The notes under the pieces were generated by a model. That model searched no databases and had not been told where the DNA came from. It saw only the letters and a list, made by a program, of their open reading frames with translations. From positions 1 through 64,000 of the forward strand of contig NZ_JASBRG010000001.1 of NCBI RefSeq assembly GCF_029961145.1: DNA of 64,000 nt, given 5' to 3'. A program made the position numbers and the translations under genes. Shown piece by piece: positions 37,071 to 45,542 of the stretch. The stretch comes from Pinibacter soli (GTDB lineage Bacteria > Bacteroidota > Bacteroidia > Chitinophagales > Chitinophagaceae). How positions within the stretch are numbered: position 1 is the stretch's first letter; each line of letters begins with the position of its first letter.

Positions 37071-37177
37071 AGACAAGGCAATGCCTTGTCTCAACTTTGG
37101 TGTCCCGCCCAACAGTCATTTTTACAATTATGGTCGACAGTTGGACGGGTACCTGTTGCACAGCAGCCCACTGTGCA
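37071..37177. repeat. Three-hairpin block between murC and ftsQ
   Basis: Hairpin 1 is the 21-bp palindrome AGACAAGGCAATGCCTTGTC plus T (37071-37091). Hairpin 2 pairs 37104-37117 (CCCGCCCAACAGTC) with 37136-37149 (12 of 14). Hairpin 3 pairs TGCACAG (37057 block, 37157-37163) with CTGTGCA (37171-37177). It is the only long structured gap inside the division cluster and may carry a promoter or processing site for ftsQAZ. Hairpin 1 recurs, with one change, inside queA. Confidence 0.6.
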
Positions 37178-37188
37178 GAATATTTTTC

Positions 37189-37267
37189 AGGAACTAGGAA
37201 TTAGGAGTTAGGAACTAGAAAAACCTGTAGCGCTCATCTATTTCTTAATTTCTAATTCCTAATTCCT
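37189..37267. repeat. Heptad-word spacer at the murC 3' end (GGAATTA type)
   Basis: Arm 1 (37189-37220) reads GGAACTA, GGAATTA, GGAGTTA, GGAACTA; arm 2 (37243-37267) reads TTCTTAA, TTTCTAA, TTCCTAA, TTCCT. 37196-37206 pairs perfectly with 37257-37267. Arm 2 encodes the last residues (GIRN) and stop codon of murC. Confidence 0.8.
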
Positions 37268-38615
37268 TTCCTATAGGTTCCACCAGTGCATCAATATCTC
37301 CTGCACCTGCAGTAATGATTACCTTACCACGCGGATCGACTTCTGATGCCCATTTTAAAAGATCTTCTTTGCTTAGCACTTGCTTGTGCTGGTTCTTCAT
37401 TTTGTTCAAAATCATTTCACTGCTTACTCCCGGTATTGGTAATTCCCTTGCCGGATAAATCGGAAGCAGTATCACTTCATCAGCTATATCAAGACTTTCG
37501 CCAAATGCATCCTGCAGGTCGTTTGTTCTGCTGTATAAATGCGGTTGAAAAACAACCACACATTTTTTATCAGGAAACAAACTTTTCGCACCGGTAAGCA
37601 ATGCTCTTAACTCTTCCGGATGGTGCGCATAATCGTCTATCAAAATTGTATCGGCATCTTTTCTGATATACTCGAATCTCCTCTTCACTCCTTTGAAAGA
37701 CGCGATTGCTGCTTTAATTTTTTCTTTTTCTATTCCCAGTTCGTACGCTACAGTGATTGCCGCGATTGAATTCTCTACGTTGTGTTGTCCACCCATATGC
37801 AATGTCAATCCTTCAATTCTATCGCCGTTGATCACTACGTCAAATGAATAACTGCCGTTATGCATTTGAATATTTTCCGGATAAACATCTGCTTTGTTGT
37901 CGCTTACACTGTAGCGAAGTTGTTTATCCGTGTTAAAATCTTTTTCTCTTGGCAAACCGTATTTGCTTATCAGCAAACCGCCAATCTTGATCTTTTCACT
38001 GAACTGAACGAATGTGTCTTGCAACGCTTCTTCAGTTCCGTATATATCCAAATGGTCGGCATCCATGGATGTGATGATCGCCACATCAGGACTTAATCTC
38101 AAAAAGCTTCTGTCGTATTCGTCTGCTTCTATCACACACACATTTCTTTGGTTGCTCCAAAAGTTTGTATTGTAGTTTACAGAAATACCACCTAGAAAAG
38201 CATTACAACCATAACCGCTGTCCCGTAGCAAATGCGCGACCATTGTGGTGGTAGTTGTTTTGCCGTGCGTTCCTGCTATACAAATATTAAAAGAGCCTTC
38301 GCTGATGATCTGCAACACCTCACTTCTCTTTCTCACTTCGTAACCATGTTGCTGATAGTACACCAATTCTGCATGTCCCTTCGGAATGGCCGGTGTGTAC
38401 ACTACCAGTTGTACATCTTTCGGAATGAGGTTCACGTCTTCAGTATAGTGAACCGCCATGCCGCTTTCTTCCAGTGCCTTCGTCAATGGTGTTGCCGTTT
38501 TATCATATCCGCTTACTTCAATCTGCTGAGAATGAAAATATCTTGCTATTGCGCTCATTCCTATGCCGCCGATACCGATGAAGTAAATTTTCTTTATATC
38601 CCTTAGTTGAATCAT
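37245..38615 (-). CDS. murC: UDP-N-acetylmuramate-L-alanine ligase
   Basis: A 456-residue cytoplasmic Mur ligase adding L-Ala to UDP-MurNAc. It has the N-terminal Rossmann domain ('IYFIGIGGIGMSAIARYFHS'), ATP loop GTHGKTTTT near 114, central-domain 'EADEYDRSFLRLSPD' and the C-terminal 'DDYAHHPEELRALL' motif. Full family length. The extreme C-terminus comes from the neighbouring repeat arm. It follows murG by 82 bases. Confidence 0.97.
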   Translation of the reverse strand: MIQLRDIKKIYFIGIGGIGMSAIARYFHSQQIEVSGYDKTATPLTKALEESGMAVHYTEDVNLIPKDVQLVVYTPAIPKGHAELVYYQQHGYEVRKRSEVLQIISEGSFNICIAGTHGKTTTTTMVAHLLRDSGYGCNAFLGGISVNYNTNFWSNQRNVCVIEADEYDRSFLRLSPDVAIITSMDADHLDIYGTEEALQDTFVQFSEKIKIGGLLISKYGLPREKDFNTDKQLRYSVSDNKADVYPENIQMHNGSYSFDVVINGDRIEGLTLHMGGQHNVENSIAAITVAYELGIEKEKIKAAIASFKGVKRRFEYIRKDADTILIDDYAHHPEELRALLTGAKSLFPDKKCVVVFQPHLYSRTNDLQDAFGESLDIADEVILLPIYPARELPIPGVSSEMILNKMKNQHKQVLSKEDLLKWASEVDPRGKVIITAGAGDIDALVEPIGKELGIRN

Positions 38616-38629
38616 TTCATTTTTTTTGA

Positions 38630-38708
38630 ACGCAGATCTTCATGATTGTCAAGATTATTATGATTAGAAAAATCATATTCAATCATGATAATCTGCGTCA
38701 TCTGCGTT
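38630..38708. repeat. Inverted repeat at the murG 3' end (GAACGCAGAT type)
   Basis: GAACGCAGAT near 38630 and ATCTGCGTTC near 38699 are outer inverted arms, with CATGATT/AATCATG inner pairs. The right arm encodes the last two residues (RR) and stop codon of murG. It contains the GCAGAT core also seen near 49794 and 56501. Confidence 0.7.
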
Positions 38709-39798
38709 CCATGTTCTCTAATATCGCCTTGGCGATGACCTCATCTGCATTCTTCACTCCCAAGTTGCCAATATTCGTTTTCAATTCATTTTGCAATTGT
38801 GCATCTTTTGCGAGATTCACTATTGCTTCTACCAGTTTGTCTTTAGCCTCGCTGTCTTTGATCATTATGCCGGCGTGTTTGGCAACCAGGTTCTGTGCAT
38901 TTACTGTTTGGTGATCTTCGGCTGCAAAGGGATAGGGTACGAATACAACCGGTTTTTTCACTACACACAATTCCGCGATCGCCATGGCACCGGCTCTTGA
39001 GATCACCACATCTGCCGCAGCAAATGCATATTCCATTTTGTTTATAAAGGTGTTGGACCAAACATTTTTATTATCGACTGCTACTTCTGCACCTCTTGCT
39101 GCATAAGGCTTTCCGGTTTGCCAGATCAACTGCAGCCCATTTTTTGCAAATGCTGCAATGCCGTTGTCAATGGCTGTGTTGATGCTTTGTGCTCCTAAAC
39201 TTCCACCAATTGAGAGCACTGTTGTTTTCGCAGGATCCAATCCGAAAAACTGAATACCTTCTTCACGTGTTACGGTTGAGTTGGCAATTGTCGCACGAAC
39301 AGGATTTCCAGTGATCATGATTTTTGCTGCAGGAAAAAATTTCTCCATTCCGTCACTTGCTACGAAAACTTTTGTTGCGTTTTTTCCGAGCATAATATTT
39401 GCCCTTCCGGCAAATGAATTTGACTCATGAATGAATGTTGGAATATTTTTCTGCTGTGCATATTTCAACACCGGAAAACTCGAATAACCACCAACGCCAA
39501 TAACGGCAGCCGGCTGAAACGAGTTAACGATCTTTCTAACCTGGAAAAAACTTTTGATCAGCTTAATCGGCAGCCCGATATTTTTTATCAAAGAACTTCT
39601 GTTGAATCCTGCAATGTCCAGCCCTTCTATTTTATAACCAGCCTCAGGCACTTTTTCCATTTCCATTTTCCCCTTCGCTCCTACAAACAATATCTCAATG
39701 GATGAATCTATTTTCTTCAATGCATTAGCGATCGCTATTGCGGGAAAAATATGTCCGCCTGTGCCGCCTCCTGCTATGATTATCTTTTTCAAATTCAA
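38698..39798 (-). CDS. murG: Undecaprenyl-PP-MurNAc-pentapeptide GlcNAc transferase
   Basis: A 366-residue GT28 enzyme that makes lipid II at the inner membrane. The glycine-rich loop is 'IAGGGTGGHIFPAIAIANAL'; donor-site motifs are SIGGSLGAQSIN (about 192) and 'ISRAGAMAIAELCVVKKP' (about 265). There is no ATG: the frame opens at a TTG (39798) or the next TTG (39792, giving xKKIIIAGGG as in relatives), directly after an in-frame TGA. Both TTGs lie inside or next to a heptad-word arm. The 3' end also lies in a repeat arm. Confidence 0.95.
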   Translation of the reverse strand: MNLKKIIIAGGGTGGHIFPAIAIANALKKIDSSIEILFVGAKGKMEMEKVPEAGYKIEGLDIAGFNRSSLIKNIGLPIKLIKSFFQVRKIVNSFQPAAVIGVGGYSSFPVLKYAQQKNIPTFIHESNSFAGRANIMLGKNATKVFVASDGMEKFFPAAKIMITGNPVRATIANSTVTREEGIQFFGLDPAKTTVLSIGGSLGAQSINTAIDNGIAAFAKNGLQLIWQTGKPYAARGAEVAVDNKNVWSNTFINKMEYAFAAADVVISRAGAMAIAELCVVKKPVVFVPYPFAAEDHQTVNAQNLVAKHAGIMIKDSEAKDKLVEAIVNLAKDAQLQNELKTNIGNLGVKNADEVIAKAILENMERR

Positions 39799-39918
39799 AA
39801 GTCAAAAGTTAAAAGTCAAAAACTGTGTCCGATGTACGGAGTACGATGTACGAATTTCTTCACAGCGTACCTTTCTTTTCTATCGGCAACTCACCCTGTT
39901 AATTCTTAATTATTAATT
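39790..39918. repeat. Heptad-word spacer between ftsW and murG (AAAAGTC type)
   Basis: Words AAAAGTC, AAAAGTT, AAAAGTC, AAAAACTG run over 39796-39824 and contain the murG TTG start. A GATGTACGGAGTAC-GATGTAC duplication follows. TTAATTC words (39899-39918) abut the ftsW stop codon. The two arms use different words, so they do not pair. Confidence 0.6.
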
Positions 39919-41156
39919 CCTGCTTGCTCTGCCTTTTCCACATTCCTCGCCACACTCAGTATAATCCCTATCGCCAGACAAGTGAACAAAAACGAACTAC
40001 CTCCCATGCTCACCAGCGGAAGTGTTACACCCGTTACCGGAAACAAATTCACATTCACCGCCATGTTAGCCAGTGCCTGTATCACCAAAGTGAAGCTCAG
40101 CCCTAACGACAGAAAGGCCCCAAATGCATAAGGGCATTTCCGGAAGATCTGTATGCTTCGGAATAGGAAAACCATGTACACAAATAAGATGAGTGCCCCT
40201 CCCACCAAACCGTATTCTTCTATGATGATCGCGTAAATAAAATCCGAATAAGGGTGTGGCAAAAAATTTCGCTGCTCACTATTTCCAGGGCCAAGGCCCA
40301 TTACACCACCTTTAGCAATGGCAATTTTTGCCTGGTTGATCTGGTAGTTATCATCATCGTCAATATCTTTTCCTCCGTACATGAAGTGTTCAACGCGACT
40401 TCTCCATGTGGTCACCCGTACAAACAGCTTTCCTATGCCATGTGCTTTCTCAGTCGAGGCGGAACTCGTCACTTCACTATTGCTACCATGGTGAAAAACT
40501 GCTGCCATTATAAGAATGATGATCGGTACCATTGCAATACCAATGATCAGCATCAGATGTTTCATGCTCACACGTCCAATGAACATCAGCAACATGCTTG
40601 TTGCACCAATCAGCAAAGCCGTTGAAAGGTTTGCCGGTGCAATCAGGATACACACAATACCAACGGGAATAACGATTGGTAAAAACCCTGTTTTGAAATC
40701 TTTGATCACATCCTGTTTCTTGCTCAACAATCGGCTCATGTACATGATGAGTGCAAGCTTCGCCAAATCAGATGTTTGAAATGTAAGGTTGATGATTGGC
40801 AGCTTGATCCATCGACTGCCTTTATTCAACTCCGTACCAAAGAACAATGTATATACGAGTAAGGGGATGGCAACAAGAAACAATATCCGCGCCACTTTGG
40901 AGTAAACGTTATAGTTTACCATGTGAGCGAAATATATGATGCCGATACCTATTGAAATAAAAACGATCTGCTTGAACAGGTACACCTCCGTGTTGCCTTT
41001 GTACATTTTATATGCAAGCGAACCCGTAGAGCTGTACACTACCAGCAGCGACACGAGGGCAAGCAGTATCACAATGGACCAAATCACTTTGTCTCCTTTG
41101 GTTCTGCTGCTTAACCCCTTGAAAGCATTTTGTTCTATGTCAGCAATGTTGTTCAT
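39906..41156 (-). CDS. ftsW: Septal peptidoglycan polymerase FtsW
   Basis: A 416-residue SEDS-family glycosyltransferase with about ten membrane helices and family motifs 'GGKDIDDDDNYQINQAKIAI' preceding 'GGVMGLGPGNSEQRNFLPH', 'YSDFIYAIIIEEYGLVGG' and the terminal 'GVTLPLVSMGGSSFLFTC'. It polymerises lipid II together with the FtsI transpeptidase. The N-terminus is cytoplasmic. It lies 70 bases after murD. Confidence 0.95.
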   Translation of the reverse strand: MNNIADIEQNAFKGLSSRTKGDKVIWSIVILLALVSLLVVYSSTGSLAYKMYKGNTEVYLFKQIVFISIGIGIIYFAHMVNYNVYSKVARILFLVAIPLLVYTLFFGTELNKGSRWIKLPIINLTFQTSDLAKLALIMYMSRLLSKKQDVIKDFKTGFLPIVIPVGIVCILIAPANLSTALLIGATSMLLMFIGRVSMKHLMLIIGIAMVPIIILIMAAVFHHGSNSEVTSSASTEKAHGIGKLFVRVTTWRSRVEHFMYGGKDIDDDDNYQINQAKIAIAKGGVMGLGPGNSEQRNFLPHPYSDFIYAIIIEEYGLVGGALILFVYMVFLFRSIQIFRKCPYAFGAFLSLGLSFTLVIQALANMAVNVNLFPVTGVTLPLVSMGGSSFLFTCLAIGIILSVARNVEKAEQAGINN

Positions 41157-41226
41157 TCTGTTCTTAAAGTGTTGCCTGTTTTAGTTACCGGTGGCCCCTA
41201 GCCAGTTGCCGGCACTTTGTGTAACC

Positions 41227-42567
41227 TTATAAATTCTTAACTGCGTCTTTGAATTGTTTTCCTCTGTCTTCGTAATTTTTAAACAAGTCGAAGCTTGCAC
41301 AAGCCGGGCTTAATAAAACCACATCTCCTTTGTTTGCCAAATGAAATGCTGTGTGCACTGCTTCTTCAGCACTTGATGTACTTGCTATTACGGCTACATC
41401 ATTTTTAAAAGCGTTCTGTATTTTCAAATTATCCAACCCCATGCACACGATCGCTTTTACTTTTTCTTTTATCAGGTCACGAATCGAATCATAATCGTTT
41501 CCTTTATCTACTCCACCCAAGATGAGGATGGTTGGTTTTTCCATGCTCTCCAAAGCGTACCATGTGCTGTTGATGTTGGTTGCTTTGCTATCGTTGATAA
41601 AATCCACTCCACGCACGGTTGCAACAAATTCCATTCTGTGCTCAAGTGCTTCGAATGACTGAATGGCGTCACGTATCTTTTCTTTTCTCAGGCCAATGGA
41701 TGAACCGGCCAGTCCTGCTGCCATAGTGTTGTATTGATTGTGTTTACCTTTCAATGCAAAATCATATACACTCATCTGCATTTTTTCTTCTTCCGTGGCT
41801 ATTACGACTTCTCCATCCTTAATGTAAGCGCCTTTTTTCAGTTCATTTCTCATAGTGAATGGTAATAAGTTAGATTTAATTGAAAAGTTGTTTATGTTCT
41901 GCATGGTTACTTCATCATCCGCACAATAGATAAATGTATCGCCCTGCTGTTGATTCATTATTATTCTGAACTTGCTGTCTATATAGTTCTGAAACTTATA
42001 ATCGTATCTATCTAAATGATCCTCCGTGATGTTCGTCAGCACTGCTACATCTGGTCTGAATGTTATAATATCATCCAGTTGAAAGCTGCTTATCTCTGCT
42101 ATGTACCACGGCTTCGGATCTTCCGCCACCTGCTTTGCAAACGAGTAACCAATGTTGCCCACCAACGCACAATCCAATCCAGCTGTTTTACAAATGTGGT
42201 AGATCAGCGATGTGGTGGTTGTTTTACCATTACTACCTGTTATGCCAATGATCTTGCTGTTTCCTTTATATCTGTATGCCAGTTCTATTTCACTTATTAC
42301 CTGTATTCCCTTTGCTCTTATCTTCTTCATCATTTCGTTCTTCTCAGGAATGCCGGGGCTCTTCATCACCTCATCTGCATTCAGAATTTTTTCTTCCGAA
42401 TGTTTCCCTTCTTCGAATTCTATCCGGTGTTGCTCCAGTTCTTTTTTGTAAACGTCTTTAATGCTGCCACCGTCGGATACGAACACAGCATACCCTTTCT
42501 GTTTTGCGAGGATGGCTGCGCCAATCCCGCTTTCACCCGCTCCGAGAATTACAATACGTTTGCTCAT
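41227..42567 (-). CDS. murD: UDP-N-acetylmuramoylalanine-D-glutamate ligase
   Basis: From the ATG at 42567 this is 446 residues ('SKRIVILGAGESGIGAAIL'); the longer frame from 42603 adds a family-foreign lead. ATP loop GSNGKTTTT near 113, central 'NITEDHLDRYD' and C-terminal 'ILGGVDKGNDY' and 'LSPACASFDLFKNYEDRG' are present. It adds D-Glu to UDP-MurNAc-Ala. It follows mraY by 143 bases. Confidence 0.96.
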   Translation of the reverse strand: MSKRIVILGAGESGIGAAILAKQKGYAVFVSDGGSIKDVYKKELEQHRIEFEEGKHSEEKILNADEVMKSPGIPEKNEMMKKIRAKGIQVISEIELAYRYKGNSKIIGITGSNGKTTTTSLIYHICKTAGLDCALVGNIGYSFAKQVAEDPKPWYIAEISSFQLDDIITFRPDVAVLTNITEDHLDRYDYKFQNYIDSKFRIIMNQQQGDTFIYCADDEVTMQNINNFSIKSNLLPFTMRNELKKGAYIKDGEVVIATEEEKMQMSVYDFALKGKHNQYNTMAAGLAGSSIGLRKEKIRDAIQSFEALEHRMEFVATVRGVDFINDSKATNINSTWYALESMEKPTILILGGVDKGNDYDSIRDLIKEKVKAIVCMGLDNLKIQNAFKNDVAVIASTSSAEEAVHTAFHLANKGDVVLLSPACASFDLFKNYEDRGKQFKDAVKNL

Positions 42568-42710
42568 AATTTGCTTTCCCAATTGGATTTTGGGGTTCTT
42601 CAAAAGAATGGATTTGTTAGTAACTGCACCTCAATGTCTTTTGATCGCCTTAGGGTGGTCATTCAAGAATAGGATTTTAAAACACTTGATCCGGTTTTTC
42701 AATGTTACTT

Positions 42711-43985
42711 CTAGCGGATCTTCAATGTTACAATTGAAAACACAACGCATAATATTGTTACTATCCAAAAACGGGTTACGATTTTACTTTCATGATAACC
42801 CAGCTTTTGATAATGGTGATGCAATGGACTCATTAAAAATATCCGTTTGCCTTCGCCATACTTCTTCTTGGTATATTTGAAATAGGAAACTTGTACTACT
42901 ACACTTATATTTTCTACTAAGAACACTCCACAAAAAATAGGTATCAACAATTCTTTTCGCACTATGATTGCCAGCGCTGCAATGATGCCTCCCAATGTTA
43001 AACTTCCTGTATCGCCCATGAACACTTGTGCAGGAAATGCATTGTACCAAAGGAATCCGATACATGCACCCACAAGCGCTCCGATGAAGATGGACAACTC
43101 ACCAAGGTTAGGAATGTACATGATGTTTAGATAATCGGCTAGCCTGAGGTTACCACTTGCATACGCAAACACGCCCAAACACACACCAATGATCGCCGAG
43201 ACGCCGGTAGCCAATCCATCAATTCCGTCTGTTAAATTCGCGCCGTTGGAAACTGCTACTACGATAAAGATTATCAGAGCTATATACAGAACCCATGTAA
43301 AACTTCTCAATGCCGGTGGTAACAATTTCGCGTAGTTGAACTCGTGGCTTTTTACAAACGGAATGGTTGTTACCGGATCTTTCGCCTCTACAAAATGTCT
43401 TTGTACATTGTCAAACTTTACAGTTTTCACATCTTTAACACCAGTGATGTCACCGGTATATTCCCGCCAAACTTTTACGTTTTCGTTAAACAACAGCGTG
43501 CTGGCAATGATAACACTCAAACCAACCTGACCAAAGATCTTGAACCAACCCGCTAAACCATCTTTATCACCTTTTTTATAAGGAACGCCTTGTTGTTGTG
43601 CAATGCGTTTTGCCCTTAGTTTTAAATAGTCATCTATGAAACCAATTATTCCTAACCAAATAGTGCTGAGGATCATCAGCCTTACATAAGCCTTGTGCAA
43701 ATCCGCCAATAATAATGTTGGGATTAAAATGGCAAGAATGATGATGATACCGCCCATTGTTGGCGTTCCTTTTTTCTGTTGTTCGCCCGCAAGACCGAGG
43801 TCGCGAACTGTTTCACCAACTTGTTTACGACGCAAATAGTTGATGAGTGATTTTCCAAACACCGTCGTAATTACCAGGGACAAGATGATGGCCAGCAAAA
43901 CACGAAATGTGATAAACTGGAACAATTGTCCTCCGGGAATTTTCCACCCTTCAGATTTAAACCATTCAAATAATTGATAGAGCAT
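42711..43985 (-). CDS. mraY: Phospho-MurNAc-pentapeptide transferase
   Basis: A 424-residue polytopic enzyme that makes lipid I. Catalytic stretches are '[20 protein letters not shown]', '[18 protein letters not shown]' and '[17 protein letters not shown]', plus '[10 protein letters not shown]'. It is about 60 residues longer than E. coli MraY because of an insert at about 170-222 ('[20 protein letters not shown]'); I believe such an insert is usual in Bacteroidetes. murF does not intervene between murE and mraY. Confidence 0.96.
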   Translation of the reverse strand: MLYQLFEWFKSEGWKIPGGQLFQFITFRVLLAIILSLVITTVFGKSLINYLRRKQVGETVRDLGLAGEQQKKGTPTMGGIIIILAILIPTLLLADLHKAYVRLMILSTIWLGIIGFIDDYLKLRAKRIAQQQGVPYKKGDKDGLAGWFKIFGQVGLSVIIASTLLFNENVKVWREYTGDITGVKDVKTVKFDNVQRHFVEAKDPVTTIPFVKSHEFNYAKLLPPALRSFTWVLYIALIIFIVVAVSNGANLTDGIDGLATGVSAIIGVCLGVFAYASGNLRLADYLNIMYIPNLGELSIFIGALVGACIGFLWYNAFPAQVFMGDTGSLTLGGIIAALAIIVRKELLIPIFCGVFLVENISVVVQVSYFKYTKKKYGEGKRIFLMSPLHHHYQKLGYHESKIVTRFWIVTILCVVFSIVTLKIR

Positions 43986-43992
43986 TTATAAT

Positions 43993-44084
43993 GACTGAAT
44001 AATTGAATAACTGAATAACTGAGTTTGTCGCCGAATACCAGGACTCTCCGTTTTTTACTTTTACTTTTTTACTTTTTACTTTCC
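43993..44084. repeat. Octad and heptad word spacer between mraY and murE
   Basis: 43993-44022 consists of 8-base words (ACTGAATA, ATTGAATA). 44051-44084 consists of TTTTTAC words running into the murE stop region. The two word types differ, so there is no long pairing. Confidence 0.6.
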
Positions 44085-45542
44085 AAACAACTCGAACATT
44101 TCCATTAGCACTTCTTTGTCATCAAAATGATGTTTTACACCATTTATTTCCTGGTACTTCTCATGGCCCTTTCCTGCTATGAGAATGATATCTTCCGGCT
44201 TCGCCAAACTCAATGCTGTTTTGATCGCTTCCTTTCTATCTACTATTGAAATAAATTTTCTTTTTGCCGCAGTGTTCAATCCTTCTTCCATTTGTTTGAT
44301 GATCTCGTTGGGATCTTCGCTTCTCGGATTGTCCGACGTAAAGATCACCCTGTCGCTGTAGTCACATGCTTCCTGCCCCATCACCGGACGTTTCGCCGTA
44401 TCTCTGTCTCCGCCGCATCCAACAACAGTTATAATTTGCTCGTGACCTTTTCTCAATTTTTGAATGGTTGTCAACACGTTCACCAAAGCATCCGGAGTGT
44501 GCGCATAGTCAACAATTCCGATTATTCTTTCTTTTGGTGACACGATATAGTCGAACCTTCCTTCTGCACCGCTCAATACGCTCAGGCATCTCAGCACTTC
44601 ATGTTTGTCTTCATGCAAACAAATCGCAGCGCCATAAACAGCGAGCAAATTGTAAGCATTGAATTCGCCGATCAATCTGAAATGCACTTCCTGCTCATCG
44701 ATGATCATCACCAAACCCAGCAAACCATTTTCAAGGATCTTGCCTTTGAAATCTGCCAACGTGCGCAGGCTGTAGAAATACTTCTGTGCGTTGGTATTCT
44801 GCAACATCACAGAACCATTCTTATCATCCTGGTTTGAAACAGCGAATGCATTTGTTGGCAATCCGTCAAAGAACGATTTCTTTACGCGCAGGTATTCTGC
44901 AAATGTTTTGTGATAGTCCAGGTGATCGTGCGTGATGTTGCTAAAAATGCCTCCGGCAAATTCCAACCCGCTGATCCTATGCTGGTCTATCGCATGCGAA
45001 CTCACTTCCATGAATGCATGTGTACAACCCGCATCTACCATTTTTTTCAGTAATGCATTTACACTGATCGCATCCGGCGTGGTATGTGTTGATGCCAACA
45101 CTTCACCGCCTATCTGGTTTTGAACAGTGCTCAGCAAACCTGTTTTGTATCCCAACGCTGTAAAGAGCTTGTACAACAATGTAGCGATGGTAGTTTTTCC
45201 GTTTGTGCCCGTAACACCTACCAGTACTAGCTTTTCAGAAGGCTGTCCATAAAAATTATGAGACATGTTACCTGCTGCCACACCACTGTTTTCTACCTGC
45301 ACATAAGTAATACCTTCTTTCAAGCTCAGCGGAAACTGCTCACAAATGATAGCAGTCGCGCCTTTTTCAATTGCTGTATCTATATATTGATGTCCATCTA
45401 CATGAACACCTTTGATCGCTATGAATGCCGAACCTTCGCTTATCTTACGCGAATCGATCTGCAGGTCGTTTACATTTACCTGCATATTTCCCTGCACCGA
45501 GCGAAGGCTAACCTTGTATAATATATCCTGCAATAATGCCAT
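44076..45542 (-). CDS. murE: UDP-MurNAc-tripeptide synthetase (meso-DAP type)
   Basis: A 488-residue Mur ligase adding the third residue of the stem peptide. ATP loop GTNGKTT near 111, 'FSNITHDHLDYHKTFAEY' near 205, and DNPRSEDP near 405. The DNPR motif marks enzymes using meso-diaminopimelate, the usual Bacteroidetes diamino acid. Its ATG overlaps the ftsI stop codon (TAATG), indicating translational coupling. Confidence 0.97.
   Translation of the reverse strand: MALLQDILYKVSLRSVQGNMQVNVNDLQIDSRKISEGSAFIAIKGVHVDGHQYIDTAIEKGATAIICEQFPLSLKEGITYVQVENSGVAAGNMSHNFYGQPSEKLVLVGVTGTNGKTTIATLLYKLFTALGYKTGLLSTVQNQIGGEVLASTHTTPDAISVNALLKKMVDAGCTHAFMEVSSHAIDQHRISGLEFAGGIFSNITHDHLDYHKTFAEYLRVKKSFFDGLPTNAFAVSNQDDKNGSVMLQNTNAQKYFYSLRTLADFKGKILENGLLGLVMIIDEQEVHFRLIGEFNAYNLLAVYGAAICLHEDKHEVLRCLSVLSGAEGRFDYIVSPKERIIGIVDYAHTPDALVNVLTTIQKLRKGHEQIITVVGCGGDRDTAKRPVMGQEACDYSDRVIFTSDNPRSEDPNEIIKQMEEGLNTAAKRKFISIVDRKEAIKTALSLAKPEDIILIAGKGHEKYQEINGVKHHFDDKEVLMEMFELFGK

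Noticed and set aside
43986-44075. Missing murF between murE and mraY as a deletion
   Set aside because: Absence of murF from the cluster is, to my knowledge, usual in Bacteroidetes; the gap is an ordinary word spacer with no gene remnant.
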